Positions 24,973 to 31,786 of a DNA stretch of 44,769 nucleotides are shown here, one piece after another. The stretch comes from Candidatus Merdiplasma excrementigallinarum. Lineage in GTDB: Bacteria > Bacillota > Clostridia > Lachnospirales > Lachnospiraceae. Position 1 is the first letter of the stretch; each line of letters begins with the position of its first letter. Where the stretch lies: positions 1 through 44,769 of the forward strand of contig DVOS01000073.1 in NCBI GenBank assembly GCA_018713435.1, given 5' to 3'. Both the position numbers and the translations under genes were made by a program. The notes beneath the pieces are model-generated. The model did not search any database. It saw only the letters and a program-made list of their open reading frames with translations, and was not told the origin of the DNA.

Positions 24973-25876
24973 AAGAAAAGGAAGAGCGCGGGCGGGCGTC
25001 ATAGCCTGGCTGCTGGCGGCATCGCTGGCGCTGGCAGGGTGCGGCAGGGATGCGGGAGGCGGCAGGGCCCGGGGCATGATTATGCCGTCGGCGGACGGAG
25101 AGGAGACCCTTACCGCCCAGGATCTGGTAATCGATATTTCCCATCTGGACCTTGGCTACATGATGGTATGCTATACGGGGGAAGCTTCCCGGCTTTTTGT
25201 ACAGCTGGTGGGGCCGGACGGGGAGGAATACAAATATTTTCTGGATCCTTCCCCGGATTATGTGACCCTGCCCCTGACCGCGGGGGACGGGGAATATTAT
25301 CTGTGCGCCTATGAGAATGTGGGGGGCGATCAGTATTCTCCCATTCTGGCCCAGATGCTCCAGCTCCAGCTTTCCGATGAATTTGCCCCCTTCCTCTGCC
25401 CCAACCAGTATGTGGATTTTACGCCGGACGATCAGGCGGTTTCACTGGCAAAGGAACTGACAGAGGAGACAGAGGATGAACTGGAGCAGGTGGGAGAAAT
25501 CTACCACTGGGTGATCCGGAATATTTCCTACGACTATGAGAAGGCGGTGGACGTCAGTCCCGGGTATCTGCCGGATATCGAGGAGACGCTGAAGATCCGG
25601 ACGGGGATCTGCTTTGACTTCGCGGCCCTTATGACGGCCATGTTGAGAAGCCTTGGGATTCCCACAAAGCTGAATATCGGGTATCTGACGGAGGATGTGT
25701 ACCATGCCTGGATCAGCATTTACCTGGAGGAAACCGGATGGATCGACCAGATTATCCTGTTTGACGGGAAAGACTGGAGGATGATGGACCCCACGGTGGC
25801 TTCCTCCGGCGGAACCGGCGAGGTGGAGGAACTGGCTTCCGATGACGCCAACTATATTGTCAGGTATGTGCGCTGA
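24962..25876 (+). CDS. Transglutaminase-like lipoprotein
   Basis: A surface lipoprotein of 304 residues. The ATG at 24962 follows GTGGAAGGA and overlaps the previous gene. The signal peptide ends in the lipobox LAGC (Cys27). Residues ~55-150 form a beta-rich domain. The transglutaminase-like cysteine-protease core follows: Cys217 in TGICFDFAALM, His248 in VYHAWISIYL and Asp276 in MMDPTVAS. This is an intact Cys-His-Asp set, though the His-Asp gap is longer than usual because of an IDQIILFDGKD insert. Such domains hydrolyse or cross-link peptide bonds in exported or cell-wall proteins. In this operon it could process or cross-link pilus-like proteins. Confidence 0.88.
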   Translation: MTVKRKGRARAGVIAWLLAASLALAGCGRDAGGGRARGMIMPSADGEETLTAQDLVIDISHLDLGYMMVCYTGEASRLFVQLVGPDGEEYKYFLDPSPDYVTLPLTAGDGEYYLCAYENVGGDQYSPILAQMLQLQLSDEFAPFLCPNQYVDFTPDDQAVSLAKELTEETEDELEQVGEIYHWVIRNISYDYEKAVDVSPGYLPDIEETLKIRTGICFDFAALMTAMLRSLGIPTKLNIGYLTEDVYHAWISIYLEETGWIDQIILFDGKDWRMMDPTVASSGGTGEVEELASDDANYIVRYVR

Positions 25877-25895
25877 CGGAAAGGGAGGCAGAGAT

Positions 25896-26930
25896 ATGAA
25901 GAGGAAACTGAACAATGAGGAGATGGCTGCCTTCTGCTCTCAGATGGCGCTGATCCTGCGTTCCGGCATTTCCGCCTTTGAGGGAATTTCCATGATGATG
26001 GAGGATCAGGAAAAGACGGCTGCCGGCACGATGCTCAAAGAGATTTACAGCGAGATGGAGCAGGGCGGGAACCTGTACCAGGGCATTGTAAAGACCGGCC
26101 TGTTTCCTGCGTACACCTGTCAGATGGTGCGCCTGGGGGAGGTGTCCGGAAGGCTGGATCAGGTGATGGGCGAGCTGGCGGATTATTACGGGCAGGAGGA
26201 GATGCTGGGCCAGACTGTGAGAAGAGCGGTGGCCTATCCCCTTTTTATGCTCCTTATGATGCTGGGGGTGCTGTTTGTGCTGATGGTGAAAGTGATGCCG
26301 GTATTTCAGTCGGTATACCGGTCTCTGGGAACCGACATGGAGGGGCCGGCCGGGGCGGTCCTGGCCGCGGGAGAGGCCATGGGAAACTATTCCCTCCTGT
26401 TCGCGGTTCTGTTTGCGGCAGTCCTGCTTTTGTTTCTGTGGATGTTCGGCACGGACCGGGGGAAAAATCTGTCCCTTTCCTGGTTCCAGAGAGGGAAGGG
26501 AGGACTGAACCGGCAGATAAGCAGGTACCGTCTGGCCTCCGGGCTGGCCATGTGCCTGCGCAGCGGCCTGGACCCGGAGCGGAGCATGGAGCTGATGGAG
26601 GGGCTTACCCGGGATGAGCAGACCTCCCGGCAGATTGGCCTGTGTATGGAAAAAATCCGGCAGGGCGTCTTTTTTGAGGAAGCGGTGATTGAGGCGGGGC
26701 TGTTTGAGAAAACCCACAACCGCATGATCCGGGTAGGGCAGCGCACCGGTTCTCTGGACCGGGTGATGGAGCAGATCGGACAGCAGTGCCGGGAGCAGGC
26801 GTCGGATCAGATCTGGCACCGGATCAGCATGATCGAGCCTACGGTGGTGATCATCCTGGCGGTTCTGGTGGGCGTGATTCTCCTCTCGGTGATGCTGCCG
26901 CTGATGAGTATTATGTCGGAGATCGGCTGA
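25896..26930 (+). CDS. pilC: PilC/GspF-type inner-membrane platform protein
   Basis: A 344-residue membrane protein that forms the assembly platform of type IV pili or type II secretion systems. The ATG at 25896 follows AAGGGAGG; the earlier in-frame ATG at 25842 lies inside the upstream gene. Two T2SSF domains are visible: residues ~10-130 (FCSQMALILRSGISAFEGI, TGLFPAYTCQMVRLGEVSGRLD) and ~210-330 (LASGLAMCLRSGLDPERSME, NRMIRVGQRTGSLDRVMEQI). Hydrophobic segments follow each, with a final VVIILAVLVGVILLSVMLPL. The second domain aligns with the first, as is usual. The PilT ATPase of the same operon is its likely motor partner. Confidence 0.9.
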   Translation: MKRKLNNEEMAAFCSQMALILRSGISAFEGISMMMEDQEKTAAGTMLKEIYSEMEQGGNLYQGIVKTGLFPAYTCQMVRLGEVSGRLDQVMGELADYYGQEEMLGQTVRRAVAYPLFMLLMMLGVLFVLMVKVMPVFQSVYRSLGTDMEGPAGAVLAAGEAMGNYSLLFAVLFAAVLLLFLWMFGTDRGKNLSLSWFQRGKGGLNRQISRYRLASGLAMCLRSGLDPERSMELMEGLTRDEQTSRQIGLCMEKIRQGVFFEEAVIEAGLFEKTHNRMIRVGQRTGSLDRVMEQIGQQCREQASDQIWHRISMIEPTVVIILAVLVGVILLSVMLPLMSIMSEIG

Positions 26931-26947
26931 GATAAAGGAGCAGGGAT

Positions 26948-27274
26948 ATGAATCGTTTTTCGGGAAGAAAGGGCAGAAGGAGTCCGGGAGGATTTGCTGT
27001 GATTCCGGCGGCGCTGACGCTGGGAATCCTGCTGCTGTCCCAGGCGGCGGTATCCGGTATCGACCGGGATGCCAGGCGCAGGGAGCGGGAGAACCTAGAG
27101 CGAGTGCTGGAGCAGAGCGTCACGCTGTGCTACGCCCTGGAAGGGAGCTATCCGGAAAGCCTGGACTATCTGCGGAACCATTACGGAATCCGATGGGATG
27201 AAGAGCGGTTCCTGGTGGATTTTGAGCCGGTGGGAAGCAACCTTCCGCCGGATGTAACGGTGATTGCCAGATAA
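26948..27274 (+). CDS. Small pilin-like membrane protein with non-canonical +5 residue
   Basis: A 108-residue protein: basic leader (residues 1-14), possible prepilin cleavage before Phe16 (G15-F16), hydrophobic helix 16-36, then a charged helix and a small C-terminal domain. Type IV prepilins normally have Glu at +5; here +5 is Pro20 (FAVIP). It is therefore either a divergent minor pilin or a simple anchored assembly protein. It lies 17 bp after pilC with an AAAGGAG site. I cannot assign a named family. Confidence 0.7.
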   Translation: MNRFSGRKGRRSPGGFAVIPAALTLGILLLSQAAVSGIDRDARRRERENLERVLEQSVTLCYALEGSYPESLDYLRNHYGIRWDEERFLVDFEPVGSNLPPDVTVIAR

Positions 27275-27301
27275 AGGCCGGAAGAAAGAGAGGAGGAGGA
27301 C

Positions 27302-27754
27302 ATGGGCAGATACAGACATTCCATGGATGTGATATTCGCCTGGCTGCTTTTTGCCGTATTCGCGGCTTCCTCTGTGCTTCTGGTGCTTCTGGGGGTCCGG
27401 ATCTATGCCGGCGCCGCCTCCGGGCTGAATCAGACGGACAGTACCGTGCTGTTATCCTACCTGACGGAAAAACTGCGGACCTGCCCGGACAGAGACGCTG
27501 TGCTGCTGGCAGAGGGGGACCGGCTGGTTCTCGTGCCGGAAGAAACCGCCGAAGGGTACGCGGTGTGGATCTACCGGGAGGAAGGGTACCTGAAGGAAAG
27601 CCTGGTGCCTGCCGGTGAGGAACCCATCGAAGGGGCGGGAAGCCGCATCGGGGCCGCACAGGATTTCCGGGCGGAGGAGACGCCGGAGGGACTGCTGCTT
27701 TTTTCTGTGACGGACCATGAGGGGCAGACAGGCAGCCGGTATTTTGCCTTTTGA
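27302..27754 (+). CDS. DUF4860-like small membrane protein of the pilus operon
   Basis: A 150-residue protein with one membrane segment (about residues 12-34, IFAWLLFAVFAASSVLLVLL), then an extracytoplasmic part (TVLLSYLTEKLRTC... GDRLVLVPEE... YAVWIYREEGYLKESLV). This pattern resembles DUF4860 proteins that accompany pilus-like clusters in Clostridia; the domain name is from memory and was not searched. No prepilin Glu+5 motif is present. Probable role: minor pseudopilin or alignment-complex subunit. Confidence 0.7.
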   Translation: MGRYRHSMDVIFAWLLFAVFAASSVLLVLLGVRIYAGAASGLNQTDSTVLLSYLTEKLRTCPDRDAVLLAEGDRLVLVPEETAEGYAVWIYREEGYLKESLVPAGEEPIEGAGSRIGAAQDFRAEETPEGLLLFSVTDHEGQTGSRYFAF

Positions 27755-27764
27755 GGAGGAGACC

Positions 27765-28202
27765 ATGAGAGAGAGAGCCCATTCCGGGACAGGGCTGTTT
27801 ATGACAGAACTGATTCTGGTGATTTTGTTTTTTTCCATAGCGGCGGCCTGCTGTCTGGAGGCTTTTGCCGCCTCGTCCAGACTCCATGAGCGCGCCCGGC
27901 GGCTGGAGCAGGCGCTTAACAGCACGGAGAACCTGGTGCAGCAGCTTCGCGGCCTTCAGGGGGACCTGGAAGGGCTGCGGGAATACTATCCCCGGATGAC
28001 GGAGGGGGAAAATCCGGAACTGTTTTTTGACGGGGAGGGGAATCCCTGCGGCAGCGAGGCGGGAGAATATGGGATCACCCTGACCCGGACGCAGGAGGAG
28101 GGCCTGGTGTACGTACTGCTGGAGAGCCGGGATATGCAGGGGGAAGAACTTTATACGCTGCGGGCACCCATCTGCATCCGGGAGGAGGGACAGGATGGGT
28201 AA
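27765..28202 (+). CDS. Type IV pilin-like protein
   Basis: A 145-residue protein with the best prepilin signal of the operon: leader MRERAHSGTG, cleavage expected after Gly10, mature start LFMTELILVILFF with Glu at +5 (E15) and a hydrophobic helix to about residue 32. A coiled-coil-like helix (RLHERARRLEQALNSTENLV) and a small globular C-terminus with two Cys follow. The ATG at 27765 follows TGAGGAGGAG; an earlier ATG at 27717 lies inside the upstream gene. It would need a prepilin peptidase, which is not encoded in the window. Confidence 0.78.
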   Translation: MRERAHSGTGLFMTELILVILFFSIAAACCLEAFAASSRLHERARRLEQALNSTENLVQQLRGLQGDLEGLREYYPRMTEGENPELFFDGEGNPCGSEAGEYGITLTRTQEEGLVYVLLESRDMQGEELYTLRAPICIREEGQDG

Positions 28203-28671
28203 AAACAGGATGATAATCAATACGGGGACCACGTCCCTGATTATGATTTTCGGGGTGCTTGCCCTGGTTACATTCGCGGCCATGTCCCTGTCCGCCGCCG
28301 GGGCGGGATGGCGGATGGCGGAAAAGATGGCGGAGCGGACCTCTGCCTATTATCAGGCGGAGGAGGAATCGATGAAGCGATTGCTGCAGCTGGAACAAAA
28401 GCTGCGGGTCATAGGGAAGGAGAGCAGCCCGGAGACCTTTGAAGAACAGGTGCGGGAGGCTGTCGAAGACTGGGAGGACGCGGAATGGGAAGACGGCTGT
28501 GTCTGCTGGGAGATACCGCTTCAGGAGCGGCAGGTATTCGCGGCGGCGGTGCGTCCGTCCTATGAGGCAGGGGAAGAAGAGTCCTTCCGGGAGATTGTGA
28601 CGTGGAATGTGAGAAGCCGGGAACCCTGGGAGAATGAGCAGACCCTGGAACTGCTGGGAACGGGATCCTGA
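28195..28671 (+). CDS. Small membrane protein of the pilus operon, PilX-like
   Basis: A 158-residue protein overlapping the previous gene by 8 bp. One N-terminal membrane segment (about residues 11-33, GTTSLIMIFGVLALVTFAAMSLS) is followed by a helical stretch with charged heptads (SAYYQAEEESMKRLLQLEQKL) and an acidic C-terminal domain. No Glu+5 is present. The position between pilin and PilT suggests a structural or priming subunit. I do not recognise a named family. Confidence 0.7.
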   Translation: MGKNRMIINTGTTSLIMIFGVLALVTFAAMSLSAAGAGWRMAEKMAERTSAYYQAEEESMKRLLQLEQKLRVIGKESSPETFEEQVREAVEDWEDAEWEDGCVCWEIPLQERQVFAAAVRPSYEAGEEESFREIVTWNVRSREPWENEQTLELLGTGS

Positions 28672-28699
28672 CTTAAGGGAAGCGCAAGGAGGATGGAAA

Positions 28700-29755
28700 A
28701 TGGGGATTGAGGATATTTTAAGACAGCTGACGCGGATGGAGGTGTCGGACATTTTCCTGGTGGCAGGCCGTCCGATTTCCTATAAAATGAACCGGGAGAT
28801 CCGGACCCTGGGAGAAGAGCGGCTGACGCCGGCGCTTCTGGAAGAATATATCCGGGATATATACAGACTGGCGGGAGAGCGGGAGGAGAAAGGCCTTCTA
28901 AAGACCGGAGACGATGACTTTTCCTTTGCCTTACAGGGGCTGGCCCGCTTCAGAGTCAGCACTTTCCGGCAGAGGGGTTCTCTGGCGGCTGTGATCCGGG
29001 TCATTGCCTTTAAGCTTCCCAACGCCTCTGAGCTGGGGATACCGGATTCTGTGATTCATATGGGAGATTACGGCAAGGGGCTGGTGCTGGTGACCGGTTC
29101 GGCGGGAAGCGGAAAATCCACCACCCTGGCCTGCATCATTGACTATATCAACCACAGCAAGGAAAAACATATTATTACCCTGGAGGACCCTCTGGAATTT
29201 CTTCACAGCCACGATAAATCCATTGTGACCCAGCGGGAGATTTCCTCCGATACAGAGAGCTACATCAAGGCTCTCCGGGCGGCCATGCGCCAGAGCCCGG
29301 ATGTGATTCTGCTGGGGGAGATGCGGGATTATGAGACCATCCAGGTTGCCATGACGGCTGCGGAAACGGGGCATCTGATTTTTTCCACCCTTCATACTAT
29401 GGGGGCGGCCAATACCATTGACCGGATTATCGATGTATTTCCCGCCAACCAGCAGCGCCAGATCGCGGTGCAGCTGTCCATGGTGCTGCAGGCGGTGGTG
29501 AGCCAGCAGCTGGTTCCCGGCACGGACGGAAGGATGATTCCGGTATTTGAAATCATGACGGTAACGCCGGCCATCCGGAATATGATCCGGGAGAACAAGA
29601 GCTTTCAGATTGACGGACTGCTGTACGCCTCTTCCAGTCCCCAGATGACTTCCACGGATTCGTCCCTGCTGCAGCTGTACCGGGAGGGGAAAATTGAGCG
29701 GGAAACGGCCCTGGCCTATGCGGCAAACCCGGATATGCTGGCAAGGCGGCTGTAA
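28700..29755 (+). CDS. pilT: PilT-type pilus ATPase
   Basis: A cytoplasmic hexameric ATPase of 351 residues, the length of PilT and shorter than PilB/GspE (>500). Walker A is TGSAGSGKSTT near residue 131. The Asp box and Walker B region is PDVILLGEMRDYETIQVA and the His box is AAETGHLIFSTLHT. The PilT-like C-terminal AIRNMIRENKSFQI is present. The start at 28700 has AAGGAGG upstream. In known systems PilT drives retraction while PilB drives extension. No PilB is encoded here, so this enzyme either works with a PilB from elsewhere or is the only motor. Confidence 0.92.
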   Translation: MGIEDILRQLTRMEVSDIFLVAGRPISYKMNREIRTLGEERLTPALLEEYIRDIYRLAGEREEKGLLKTGDDDFSFALQGLARFRVSTFRQRGSLAAVIRVIAFKLPNASELGIPDSVIHMGDYGKGLVLVTGSAGSGKSTTLACIIDYINHSKEKHIITLEDPLEFLHSHDKSIVTQREISSDTESYIKALRAAMRQSPDVILLGEMRDYETIQVAMTAAETGHLIFSTLHTMGAANTIDRIIDVFPANQQRQIAVQLSMVLQAVVSQQLVPGTDGRMIPVFEIMTVTPAIRNMIRENKSFQIDGLLYASSSPQMTSTDSSLLQLYREGKIERETALAYAANPDMLARRL

Positions 29756-29780
29756 AATTGCCCGGAAAGGAGCAGCGCGA

Positions 29781-30119
29781 ATGAGTAACGACAAATTGCA
29801 GCTTTTTGAAAACAAAGCAATCAGAACGGCATGGGACGAGGAAAAGGAAGAATGGTATTTTTCCATTGTTGATGTTGTTGCGGTTTTGACCGACAGCCCT
29901 AATCCGAATAACTATTGGAAAGTTTTGAAAAAACGGCTGAAAGACGAGGGAAATCAGTTGGTTACATCTTGTAACCAACTGAAATTGAAATCGCACAAGG
30001 ACGGGAAACGTTATTTAACTGACGTTGCGACAACGGAACAGCTTTTGCGCATCATTCAGTCTATCCCCTCACCAAAAGCAGAGCCGTTTAAGCTGTGGCT
30101 TGCAGAAGTCGGACAGTAA
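29781..30119 (+). CDS. Truncated BRO-N (phage antirepressor-type) protein
   Basis: A 112-residue protein consisting of a nearly complete BRO N-terminal domain (AIRTAWDEEKEEWYFSIVDV, TDVATTEQLLRIIQSI, PFKLWLAEVG) followed directly by a stop. Full-length relatives continue for 100 or more residues after this point. The ATG has its own GGAAAGGAGC site 25 bp after pilT. Codon use is AT-richer than its neighbours, which suggests transfer from a phage-like source. It may still bind DNA through the BRO-N domain. A perfect 12-bp palindrome lies inside the coding region at 29954-29982. Confidence 0.82.
   Translation: MSNDKLQLFENKAIRTAWDEEKEEWYFSIVDVVAVLTDSPNPNNYWKVLKKRLKDEGNQLVTSCNQLKLKSHKDGKRYLTDVATTEQLLRIIQSIPSPKAEPFKLWLAEVGQ
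29954..29982 (+). repeat. Perfect 12-bp inverted repeat inside the BRO-N gene
   Basis: TCAGTTGGTTAC (29954-29965) and GTAACCAACTGA (29971-29982) are perfect inverted copies with a 5-bp centre. They encode NQLVTSCNQLK. The protein repeat NQL...NQL arises from the palindrome. Confidence 0.9.
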
Positions 30120-30158
30120 TATTTTGTTAAAAAAATCTCAAAATCTGGGAAATATTCA

Positions 30159-30187
30159 TTGACATTTCTCCGGCAATAGCGTAAAAT
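30159..30187 (+). promoter_or_regulatory. Strong sigma-A promoter ahead of the c-di-GMP riboswitch
   Basis: A perfect TTGACA (30159-30164), 17-bp spacer and TAAAAT (30182-30187). Transcription should start near 30194, a few bases before the aptamer. Confidence 0.85.
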
Positions 30188-30202
30188 ATATGCGAAAATA
30201 GA

Positions 30203-30290
30203 AGAGAACAAGGGCAAACCTGTGGAAACGCAGGGACGCAAAGCTGAGGGTCTAAGGTATATATAGATACTATGACAGCCGGTTGCCACA
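30203..30290 (+). promoter_or_regulatory. c-di-GMP-I (GEMM-I) riboswitch aptamer
   Basis: The conserved elements appear in order: AGGGCAAACC (30211-30220), a GTGGAAAC tetraloop-type turn, GGGACGCAAAGC (30233-30244), GGGTCTAAGG, and ACAGCCGGTTGCC at the 3' end (30275-30287), which pairs with the 5' GGCAAACC. The aptamer senses cyclic di-GMP. It controls the secreted metalloprotease gene at 30531, with a terminator in between as expression platform. Confidence 0.93.
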
Positions 30291-30360
30291 TTCTGTACCT
30301 CCATGGAATATGTCAGTGTACTTTGCAATGTGTATTGGCGTACAGCCGTACGTCAGGCAG

Positions 30361-30406
30361 CCGCTGTATCAGCTCTGAAGGAAAGAGATGATATGAGCGG
30401 TTTTTT
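30361..30406 (+). terminator. Expression-platform terminator of the riboswitch
   Basis: CCGCT (30361-30365), ATCA and CTCT pair in order with AGAG, TGAT and AGCGG (ending 30400), followed by six T residues. It lies 70 nt after the aptamer and 124 nt before the start codon. A second stem, ATTTCGGGAAG with CTTCCTGAAAT (about 30451-30479), lies between it and the gene. Confidence 0.85.
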
Positions 30407-30530
30407 ATTTCAGCACAGAGAGCGGATACGCTGCCTGGTTTGCGAAACCGGATTTCGGGAAGCAGTTCCTTCCTGAAATGACATCCTGAGAACGCAGTGT
30501 GGGTGATTGCAGGCGAAAGGATGAAAGTGT

Positions 30531-31499
30531 ATGAAAAAGAATTTTTGGAAAGACAGGAAAAAAGTATGGACGACGGCAGGGTGCCTGCTGCTGGCGGCCG
30601 TTGTGGCCGGAACGGGTCTGTTTACTTATCAGACTACCCACAGCGGGGATATTCCGGAGCTGGTAACGTTCATTGATCCGGAGGGGGTGACGGCTCAGGA
30701 GGATGAGGTGCCGCTGGCTTCCGGTACAAAGACAACCCGGAAGGTGACCACCAAAAAGATAACGAAAAAGACCAAGATGAAGAAGAAGGCCAAAAAGACG
30801 GCCACCACCACCAAGAAAAAGACGAAAAAGACCACAAAGACAAAATCCAGCAAGACCCAGAAGGTAAAAACCAATACCAAGGTTGCGACTACCATTAAGA
30901 CCAGCACCAAGAAAAATTCCAAGATTAAGACGATCAAGACGACCACAGTCACGACTGTGACCACCACCACTACGGCGACCAAGTATTATAAGACGGCTTC
31001 CTCCGCCAAAACGGCTGCCAAGACCACCTCGGCGGGAACCCAGACCTATAAGATCAGAAGCGTGGCGGGCAGGGCGGATGCCAGAGTGCTGAACGCATAC
31101 GAAAAGATGGGCTTTGTTGTGGAAGTAAAACCCACCGTGGCCTACTCCGGATGCTTCGACGCGGCCAAACAGACCATCACCCTAAAGCAGAACAACAGCA
31201 CAGTGTACCATGAACTGGGACACTTTGTAGAGTTTGTGGGAGGCACTTCTTCTGTGAAGCAGGCTATCGCCAATGCCTACAATAAAGAGAAGTCAAAATA
31301 TAAGGCGGCCAACAGGACCTATGTACTGCAGGACAGCTCCGAGTATTTCGCCGAGTCCTTTAAAAACTACTGCGAGAACCCCTCGTCGCTGAAGAGTTCC
31401 AGACCCCTTACCTATAGCGCTATCCAACAGGCCCTGAACAATATAACCGACACAAGGGTGAATACCATCATGAAAGTGTATTCCGCCGTGTGGAAATAA
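30531..31499 (+). CDS. Secreted zinc metalloprotease, anthrax-lethal-factor/Pro-Pro-endopeptidase type
   Basis: A 322-residue exported protein. Residues 13-33 are a signal peptide or anchor. Residues 66-170 are an extreme Lys/Thr-rich low-complexity region. Residues ~175-322 are the protease domain with zinc motif HELGH (227-231) and downstream Glu275 in SSEYFAESF, the ligand arrangement of the lethal-factor-like (ATLF/PPEP) family. The tail NPSSLKSSRPLTYSAIQQAL also matches the family. In Clostridioides difficile the related PPEP-1 is under a c-di-GMP-I riboswitch and cuts surface adhesins; here too a c-di-GMP-I riboswitch precedes the gene. Likely role: release of surface proteins or pili on a c-di-GMP change. 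The substrate is unknown. Confidence 0.88.
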   Translation: MKKNFWKDRKKVWTTAGCLLLAAVVAGTGLFTYQTTHSGDIPELVTFIDPEGVTAQEDEVPLASGTKTTRKVTTKKITKKTKMKKKAKKTATTTKKKTKKTTKTKSSKTQKVKTNTKVATTIKTSTKKNSKIKTIKTTTVTTVTTTTTATKYYKTASSAKTAAKTTSAGTQTYKIRSVAGRADARVLNAYEKMGFVVEVKPTVAYSGCFDAAKQTITLKQNNSTVYHELGHFVEFVGGTSSVKQAIANAYNKEKSKYKAANRTYVLQDSSEYFAESFKNYCENPSSLKSSRPLTYSAIQQALNNITDTRVNTIMKVYSAVWK

Positions 31500-31516
31500 A
31501 ACAGAATATGAGTTGA

Positions 31517-31576
31517 GCGCAAAAAGGATGTCACAAAATCATGAAATTCATGATGGAGTGACATCCTTTTTTGCGC
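31517..31576 (+). terminator. Bidirectional terminator with nested palindrome
   Basis: GCGC, an A-run and GGATGTCAC (31517-31534) pair with GTGACATCC, a T-run and GCGC (ending 31576). ATCATG/CATGAT is nested inside. Both strands have T-runs, so it can end the protease transcript and any read-through from the opposite strand. Confidence 0.9.
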
Positions 31577-31591
31577 GACTTATGAGAGAAA

Positions 31592-31627
31592 ACGTAACAG
31601 TTCAGCCATGGGGCTGTACCGTTACGA
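31592..31627. repeat. Inverted repeat between convergent genes
   Basis: CGTAAC and CAGCC near 31598-31613 pair with GGCTG and GTTACG near 31615-31626, around a short loop. It lies between the terminator and the larger hairpin. Confidence 0.6.
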
Positions 31628-31649
31628 GAAAACTGCGAAAGAGTACATA

Positions 31650-31770
31650 TGCTTCCGGGCCATCCAGGTGTACACATGTCCGAGACAGATGTTCCGCAGC
31701 AGACGGAATATTCCGTATGCTGCGGACAGGTGTCGATAGGACAAGGTGAACACCGGATGGCCCGGAAGCA
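31650..31770. repeat. 121-nt near-perfect hairpin between convergent genes
   Basis: The left arm starts TGCTTCCGGGCCATCC (31650-31665) and the right arm ends GGATGGCCCGGAAGCA (31755-31770). Matching continues inward through GGTGT/ACACC, TGTCC/GGACA and TCCGCAGCA/TGCTGCGGA to a central ACGGAATATTCCGT. A seven-T run lies 11 nt further on (31782-31788). No coding content is seen. It could be a terminator for either strand or a small mobile-type palindrome. Confidence 0.85.
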
Positions 31771-31786
31771 ATGAAAATGCCTTTTT

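Noticed and set aside
30695-30982. A minus-strand frame coding for an extreme Val/Phe/Leu-rich, membrane-like peptide
   Set aside because: It is the complement of the Lys/Thr-rich segment of the protease; the hydrophobicity is a by-product of AAG/ACC codons.
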